Below, piece by piece: positions 57,501 through 64,000 of a DNA stretch of 64,000 nucleotides. The translations under genes were made by a program, and so were the position numbers. The stretch's first letter is position 1, and each line of letters opens with the position of its first letter. This DNA comes from Datisca glomerata (lineage: Eukaryota > Streptophyta > Magnoliopsida > Cucurbitales > Datiscaceae): positions 1,006,203-1,070,202 of the forward strand of contig QANY01007889.1 of assembly GCA_003255025.1 (NCBI GenBank), in the 5' to 3' direction. The notes beneath the pieces are model-generated. The model ran no database searches. It had not been told where the DNA came from and saw only the letters and a program-made list of their open reading frames with translations.

Positions 57501-60500
57501 TAATATATACATACATTATGCATCATATACTCCCCCAAAGTCATGATGTGCCCAAGTTAAATAGCTATCAGGGAACTCCTCACTCTCTCTTTGGTCTTTT
57601 TTTTTTATGTAGTTGCATAGTTCTGTATCCTGGTGCACATTTTATTTATGATAATCTCCTGTCTCTCTAGAGTCAGTTTGAATTGGTAACTTTGTTTGGT
57701 AAGTGGATTAGTTGTCTCATGTTAATAATTAATTCATGCAGTTATTGTGGATCTTTGGAGCCAATGCCTATGCCTGCAGGTGGTGGTGGTGTTGCTCACG
57801 CCTTATTTGTATCCAAAGATCGCAGAATTCCCAAGATTCGAATTCAAACTCGGCAGCTTGAAAATCTCTTGGATAAAAGAATTATCGTTGCAGTAGATTC
57901 TTGGGACCGCTTGTCTAGATATCCTTCTGGTCATTATGTGCGAACCATAGGACAAATAGGAGATAGAGTTACTGAAAGTGAGGTAATGATGGGTAATCTA
58001 CTGTTGTTTGCTTGCGTAATTGATCAGGGAAAGAAGAAGATAATCAGAGGGAGAGAACATCCATTATTTGTGTCACTGTCAAGTGCACTACTAGCGGGAG
58101 AATTTTTTTTAAGCAAAAGCATAGTGTTAAATTTAAGTAGTCTAGAAGTATTCATTAGAATTACTAGGGAAAGAAGAGAGTATCATCAATCAGTTGCTCT
58201 GTTCCCATTCATTGACATTAATGGTCTCTATGGGTTCTGCAGGTGGTTTTAATTAAGAATGATATAAACTCTATTAGAGTTACTAGGGAAAGAAGAGACT
58301 ATCATCAATCAGTTGCTCTGTTCCCATTCATTGACAGTAATGGGGCTCTTCGGGTTCTGCAGGTGGTTTTAATTGAGAATGATATAAACTCCAGACCATT
58401 TTCTTCTCAAGTTCTAGCATGCTTGCCACCGTTACCCTGGTCAGTTGCTTCTAATGATTTGGCACATCCAATTCGGCAGGATTTACGGCACTTGCGTGTG
58501 TTTAGTGTAGACCCTCCAGGTTCTGAAGCAGTTGATTTGTTCTCTCTATATTTCTTCCTTAATATCATTGTTGTAGAAAAATTGTTAATCTTTTTGGTTC
58601 ATGTAGGATGTACGGATATTGATGATGCACTGCACTGCATAAATCTTCCAAGTGGAAATTTTGAAGTTGGAGTCCGTATCCTCTACCTGCTGACATTTGG
58701 AATTTTTGAGGTTGAGTTTCCATGATGAGAAAAAATATAGGACTCGTGGTTTAAACATTTTTTGTCCATAAAGATAAGTATTATACACAAAAGACTTGTT
58801 ATTGAAAGATAAACTTGTGGCTTGAACAGTTGAACGGTTAAACACTTGAACACTTGAATTCTTATGATCTTTCAAACCTTTAACTTAAGTTATGGTCATC
58901 TATGTTTGTAGTCAACATTGGTCCATTATGGGTAGTTTTTCTCTTCCTTTTCTGGGGGAGGGGGCAGGGTTGGGGTTCATCTTTGAAAAAAGTAAGGATT
59001 TAAAAAGTAAGAATCCCTAGTATGGCTTGTTTATGTTGCACAATATTGCTTGTTAGTTTACCGATTTAAAGCAAGCATTACCATATCTCTTACAAGGGAC
59101 GCAGTATGCTTCAAAAGCAACCTTTTTTTATGTTTACCTTTCTATTTACTTTCACTTGGGTTTAGAACGTCTTGAACTCCTAAGCCCTACTCACCACCCA
59201 TTACATTTACGCCCATTAGAAAGGCACCCATGGCTCATATGTAGATATGAAGATTTTCCTTTGAAATTTTGCTGTGGTTTCTTATTTCTCCTCATGCTTG
59301 TTGAAGGCTTTACTTTTTGTGCTTAACGCATCTGATTAGATATTGCTGACGTGACAAATTTTGTACACCCTGGCACACCATTGGACGACGAGGCTTCACA
59401 TAGGGGTACATCTGTCTATCTTGTTGAGCGACGGATTGACATGCTTCCAAAGCCTCTAACAGAAGGTTCTTTATACTTAAAATGAGTGGATGATTGTATT
59501 TGGCGTTTAAGGTTTTAGATATGGCTGATTGTTTTTGTCGACAACTTACTTTGATAGTAATATTTTACAGATATATGTTCTCTTCGAGCTGATGTGGAAA
59601 GGCTAGCTTTCTCCATTATTTGGGTATGTCTACTACTTTGTTATTCGATAGTCAGTTTTCAATTCCGTATATTAGGAGTGGCGCAAATTTTGAATCTTTG
59701 AAAATTACAGTTGAGCTGGGTACTTACTTAAGCTCAACAAGTCAGGATATATTTTTTGTGAATTGCATCCGAGCTTTCTTTGATTGAAGGAGAGCTTGAT
59801 GGGCCACAAGGTTTCTAGTTGTTTTGTCGCTTGTTCAGAGCACAATAGGAGGTTATTTGAAGATATTTTGAGGATCTCATATCAAAGTAAAAAGAAGATA
59901 TTATTGAGGAGGATATATATATTTGTCTAAGTTTCATTTTGTATTCTCTCTGAGTGTCCTTTTCAACACTTAATTTAATGACATTCCACCTTTTCTCATT
60001 AGAGGCTATTGGGACTACTTCTATAAAATAATTTTTGGTGTTTGGTTGGGTTGCTCATCCTCTGAACCTTTTATATTTTTATTTTATCCATCAATACATA
60101 TTTTCTTTCGCTATCAAAGGAAAAAAAAACTTAACTATGAGGCGGTGGCTCAATTGGTTAGACCCAGGGTCACTCCCTAGTGGTCGCGAATTTGAAGCAT
60201 GCTCATGACCACTGAAGGTTTATCTGGTCGTTAACTTCAGGGCCCATGGGATTAGTAGTTGATACCAGCGTTATCCAAAAAAATCAAAGAAAAAAACTCT
60301 CCTCTTTTTTCAATGGGTTTTCATCATTGTAAAGCTGATGTGGCGTGCTAGTTAGATCGAGTTTGGTCTCAACTCTTAATTTTCTTTGGTTGTGGGTAAC
60401 CCTTTATGTAACATCTAGTTTCTGTATTTTTTATTCACAGTTACCAGCTATAAAATCTGTTTGATAGTGAGTTTTTTTTCCGTGTCTAAATGTTGTTTTC

Positions 60501-63500
60501 AAGCTGAGTGACTTGAAAATTAGGAATTCGAGAACATAACGACCAAATTGTGCTGTCTTGAAGTACATGATAAGGAACAAAAAAGGGCAAAACAAAGGGG
60601 TTGTGATTGCAAAACAGTCATTTAAAAGGGGTGATTATACCTGTTGTTTCGCATCGGTAGTATTGCACATTGTATAGGAATGTTATAGAATCGGCTTTAT
60701 AGTACGTTTGATCTGAAATTAGAGTATGGCAAAAATATACCATTATCTTTTAAATTTGTTTTTATGTTAAAAGCTTTTACCATTATCATTTTTTAACTTA
60801 TATAGAGAAGGTCAAGTGAAACCATTCATAATGAGAAGAGAATAGCAAAATTTAGCAAGGGACTAATTTTAAAACTAGGTCGATCATTAGGAGCAGGAGT
60901 GATGATGTGGCAATCTAACGAAAATAGGCTGCGTCTGTATTTCTGTCAATTTCCATCAAGAAATCTCAAGCTTTCACTGATACTGACTAAAATAACAGGG
61001 TGGTATTGGCAAAAAAATAAATCTAAATTCTAAAAGTTGAAATGACAAATAAGTGTAAAAGCATTGGAGCAAGATATTTATACCCAAAAGAAATCAGCTT
61101 CTATAATTGAGCAGTATAAATTTTTCCTATTCTCTGCTATTCTGTAAAAGTCCATCTCATATGACAACTCAGGAATGCCCTTTATTTCATTCATGACAAT
61201 TGATGTTTGTGCACATTTGTTCTGACGCCATACATCTATAAACTTCTTGAGTATTGTGTAATTTTCAGGAAATCACCCCTAATGCAGAGATTATTTCTAC
61301 AAGATACACTAAAAGTGTCATCAAGTCTTCTGCAGCATTGTCCTATGTTGAGGCTCAAGCAAGAATGGATGATAGGTGTTTTTTCATTCCACTTTTATTT
61401 CTAACATGTATTAATATATTTTATAGCACAACCTTGTGTGATTAGTGTGCTGAATATGTTTTAGTTCTCTACGGCAAGTAGCATTACAAATTCATACTCG
61501 TCTAGTTTCATAGCTATACATTTTTTTGCTTCTCTAATTGGAGAGACGTTTTTAATTGCTAAAATTGATGAAGATTTCTTATCCTCTCACTTTTATATTT
61601 TTCCTTGCACATGATAAATGTTTTTGTTTCTTTTTAAACTTCATGCTCCTGTAATGTAATTTCATGTGGAAATATCCGAATAACACTAATTCAACTAGCA
61701 TTTTTGAGGCCATGTTGAGCAAGGGTGCATTTAAAACTCAATGCAATCAGACAACCAAAAATGGAAGTTTTTCATGGGATATTTGTATTTGCTCATTAAT
61801 AAAAATAATAATATTCTCTTTTTGAGATATAATACTAATATTAGTTATGTGGAGGTTTTGATTCATAGACACAGTTTAATATATTTGACTCCTGTAAGAA
61901 GCCTTTTGTTTTAATTATAATAAAAAGATGTAATTAGTGTAAATGTGCCTACATAATTATAGATAAAATGAAGTATTTCGTTTCATTATAGCATATCTGG
62001 TAATCTTCTGTACCTTCCGAAGTTAAGTTGTTTTCTGGGTAAACTTAATAGTTGTGATTTAATTCAGAGGAGGAATCTATTGATGTAGTTTTCTCCTTCT
62101 CCTTATTGGTTCTTGATGTGTAAAGATGATCTGGAGACTTGTAATAGTTTCTTTTCATCTTTCCATGGCGTATTTACTTTGGGTAAAGATCTTTTGTGGG
62201 TAATTCCAGCGATTCATTCAGAGTTTTCCATGGATTAGTTGGTTCAATATAGAACGGACGTTAAGGAGATCTGCTAGAATGACATTATGCTGGGTTTTAC
62301 GGTTGAAACGTAATAAGAAAATGTGCGATAATAAGTGTGAAGATTTAATTTGATTAGAGTAGAATGGTTTTCCTTGCTCCTTTATGGGTTTTACGGTTGG
62401 AACGTAAGAAGAAAATGTGCGATAATAAGTGTGAAGATTTAATTTGATTAGAGTAGAATGGTTTTTCTTGCTTTTTTATGGGGTTTCCAAGTCTAAATTG
62501 TTTAAGGATGTAACTTTATTTAAATTTTGCGTATTTGGAATGCCTTTTGTTTGTATTCGTTTTGGTTTCGGAGTACATATTGTTCTCACATCCTTTTGTT
62601 TGTATATTTTTTCATTAATGAATATTTATTTCCAATAAAAAAATATGTGTTCACATAACATAAAAATGCATTTGTACATGCTCAACTGACTCTACTTTGA
62701 CAATATTGCCATTGTTTTCTCTCTATACCTTCTACTCTCCCTCTCGGCCATATGTTCTTATTTTTCCTTTTTGTATTAGCATTGTAATTAACTTTGTGTT
62801 GATGTTCACGTCCTTTACTTGATTTTCGTCTTTCAACATTGATTTTACTAATTACGTTAGCAATAATCTACTAACGATCTACAGAACGTACTTTTAATCC
62901 AGTTAATATAGTACAAAAGTGTTGAAATTGTACCTATAGAAAAGCTAGTACCATTTTCTACAAAAACATGGTTGTAGTGCCATTATCATTTTCATATATC
63001 GTCCTTGATCCTCATTTAGGAAGTTATGTTGCATTTCGTTTTCTTTTCGTTTCCCTAGAATTTCTTTTGAAAATTATCTGACAGACCTGTGTTGCTTTCA
63101 GCCGATTGATGGATCCATTAACTACAGATTTGAGAAATATGAATTCTTTAGCAAAGGTATGCGTACTGTAGAGCCTATTATTTGGTCATTCTGACAATAT
63201 TGGCATCTCCAATAATGGCAATTACACTCCAATTGAAGATTTTCCCTTGGATTCTCTATAAAATTGCATCTCTGTATGATCATGCAGATAATGAGGCTGA
63301 GGCGTATTGAAAGGGGAGCTTTAACTCTTGCATCTGCTGAAGTCAAATTTAATATCGACACTGAAACACATGATCCTCTTGATATCGGTATAGTATTTGG
63401 AGGCCATGTTTCACTCTAGTGGTTGTGTTTGGGGTTCTAGAGATAATGGCGTTAATCTTGAAATATGTGATACAGATTCTTTTGGAGTGACTTTGCAGTT

Positions 63501-63671
63501 CTATATTCTTTGGATTGTTCTTCCTGATATCTCTAGTGAAAATTATTTGATCATTGCAGGCATGTACCAGATTAGGGAAGCAAATCAAATGGTCGAGGAA
63601 TTTATGCTTGCTGCAAATATTTCTGTGGCAGAAAAAATTCTAAAACATTTCCCATTGTGTTCGTTATTAAG
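54520..63671 (+). CDS. RRP44A: exosome nuclease RRP44A (DIS3), exons 1-17, 3' end beyond window
   Basis: Catalytic subunit of the RNA exosome: 3'-5' exonuclease (RNB domain) and endonuclease (PIN domain) acting in RNA decay and rRNA processing. Exons, all GT-AG and in frame: 54520-54573, 54676-54819, 54900-55057, 55677-55732, 55853-55975, 56135-56265, 56353-56593, 56973-57129, 57742-57982, 58363-58519, 58607-58675, 59340-59465, 59571-59623, 61269-61375, 63102-63156, 63288-63387, 63560-63671. They encode 694 residues; the plant family has about 930. Cys31, Cys36 and Cys39 form the CR3 motif; PIN starts around [12 protein letters not shown] (Asp59). Cold-shock-type domains follow (from about 240). 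RNB begins near 440 with the catalytic quartet Asp485, 491, 493, 494 in [17 protein letters not shown]3 and PIN distinguish it from DIS3L2/SOV types. The start is the first Met of the conserved [11 protein letters not shown]. No break was seen. Confidence 0.95.
58154..58392 (+). repeat. tandem duplication over the exon 10 acceptor
   Basis: Units 58154-58272 (119 bp) and 58273-58392 (120 bp) are nearly identical. Each contains the end of intron 9, the acceptor TTCTGCAG and the first ten codons of exon 10. The second is the one that joins to the rest of exon 10. The units differ by about a dozen bases and one indel. Confidence 0.9.
60132..60285 (+). mobile_element. tRNA-derived SINE-like insertion in intron 13
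   Basis: TGGCTCAATTGGTTAGA (60146-60162) fits an RNA polymerase III A box, and GGTCGCGAATTTGAA (60182-60196) is a degenerate B box at the usual spacing. The body ends in an A-rich tail (near 60275). Short A-rich sequence (AAAAAAACT) on both sides could be the target duplication. No tRNA cloverleaf forms. Confidence 0.65.
62292..62479. repeat. 94-bp tandem duplication in intron 14
   Basis: Two units (62292-62385 and 62386-62479) start GGGTTTTACGGTTG and share AAAATGTGCGATAATAAGTG and ATTAGAGTAGAATGG, differing at only a few positions. Confidence 0.9.
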
Positions 63672-64000
63672 GTTGATTGACATTTCAAAAATTCTCTGTA
63701 CCTTTCCTGCAGTCATAAGGATTGTCTGTTTTTTACTCATCTTTTTTTTCGGGTGGGGTTTGAACTTGTCACTTTTGGATTATGGGCTTATGATTTGACT
63801 AGTAGGTGAATGAGTGATTTTTAAAACAATAGTTCGGTTATAATAATCTGTTTCCTGTATCCATACCTTTGGCACAGAAAGATTGAGTTGGAGTTAGAGT
63901 TTGATCATTTCTTTACTTTGCTAAGATCTTCTCTAAAACTTGGTGGGTTATGCTTACTTTGCCTCGTTGTTGGGCCATTATTATTCATTAGCAAGAACCA
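63672..64000 (+). other. RRP44A: start of RRP44A intron 17
   Basis: Follows the exon 17 donor (AG|GTTGAT). No further exon is recognised before the window ends, so the next exon of the RNB domain must lie to the right. Confidence 0.75.

Noticed and set aside
58243..58725. Separate gene starting at a Met near 58243
   Set aside because: It is exon 10 of RRP44A read together with the duplicated unit and part of intron 10.
60132..60285. tRNA gene
   Set aside because: A and B boxes are present but no acceptor stem or anticodon arm forms, and there is an A-rich tail; a SINE is the better call.

Overview
The window is AT-rich nuclear DNA of a flowering plant, most likely a eudicot. The evidence is plant-type Ty1/copia and Ty3/gypsy retrotransposons primed by initiator-methionine tRNA, Mutator-like transposases (MULEs), plant mobile domain and DUF1985 sequences, Caulimoviridae-type viral DNA, and one intron-rich cellular gene with plant exon structure. 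Almost everything from 1 to about 54300 is decayed mobile or viral DNA. Only the last 10 kb carries an apparently intact host gene.

Layout. 1-5760: 3' part of a Ty3/gypsy element of the Tat type (RT, RNase H, second RNase H, integrase, 3' tandem repeats, antisense intron-containing ORF). 6319-8400: minus-strand copia remnant. 8415-16694: plus-strand copia element with both LTRs, the 5' one truncated. 16695-20931: 5' half of a minus-strand copia element (copia 1) with a 2.1 kb LTR. 20932-22384: plus-strand MULE transposase. 22880-25010: minus-strand DUF1985-type transposon gene. 27456-28917: minus-strand copia pol fragment carrying a hAT MITE with 8-bp target duplications. 28918-35407: second copy of the minus copia family (copia 2) with large internal deletions. 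35409-37900: MULE transposase followed by a plant mobile domain gene. 41099-43946: Mutator-like element with long terminal inverted repeats, 9-bp target duplications and arrays of short palindromes. 43990-53130: endogenous pararetrovirus DNA in two opposed copies. 53115-53354: hAT-like end.

54520 to beyond the right edge is the gene for the exosome nuclease RRP44A/DIS3. Seventeen exons can be joined in frame (694 codons). They give the N-terminal CR3 cysteine motif, the PIN domain, cold-shock-type RNA-binding domains and about half of the RNB exonuclease domain with its catalytic aspartates. The last exons lie outside the window.

Most notable points: the opposed pararetrovirus copies with a visible tRNA primer site and a rearranged junction; an in-frame tandem duplication of a 3' splice site in RRP44A; a stop-free first intron in RRP44A; well-bounded hAT and Mutator insertions; and a copia element that appears to be split by about 19 kb of later insertions. 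All homology calls were made by reading, without database searches, so family-level names are firmer than lineage names.
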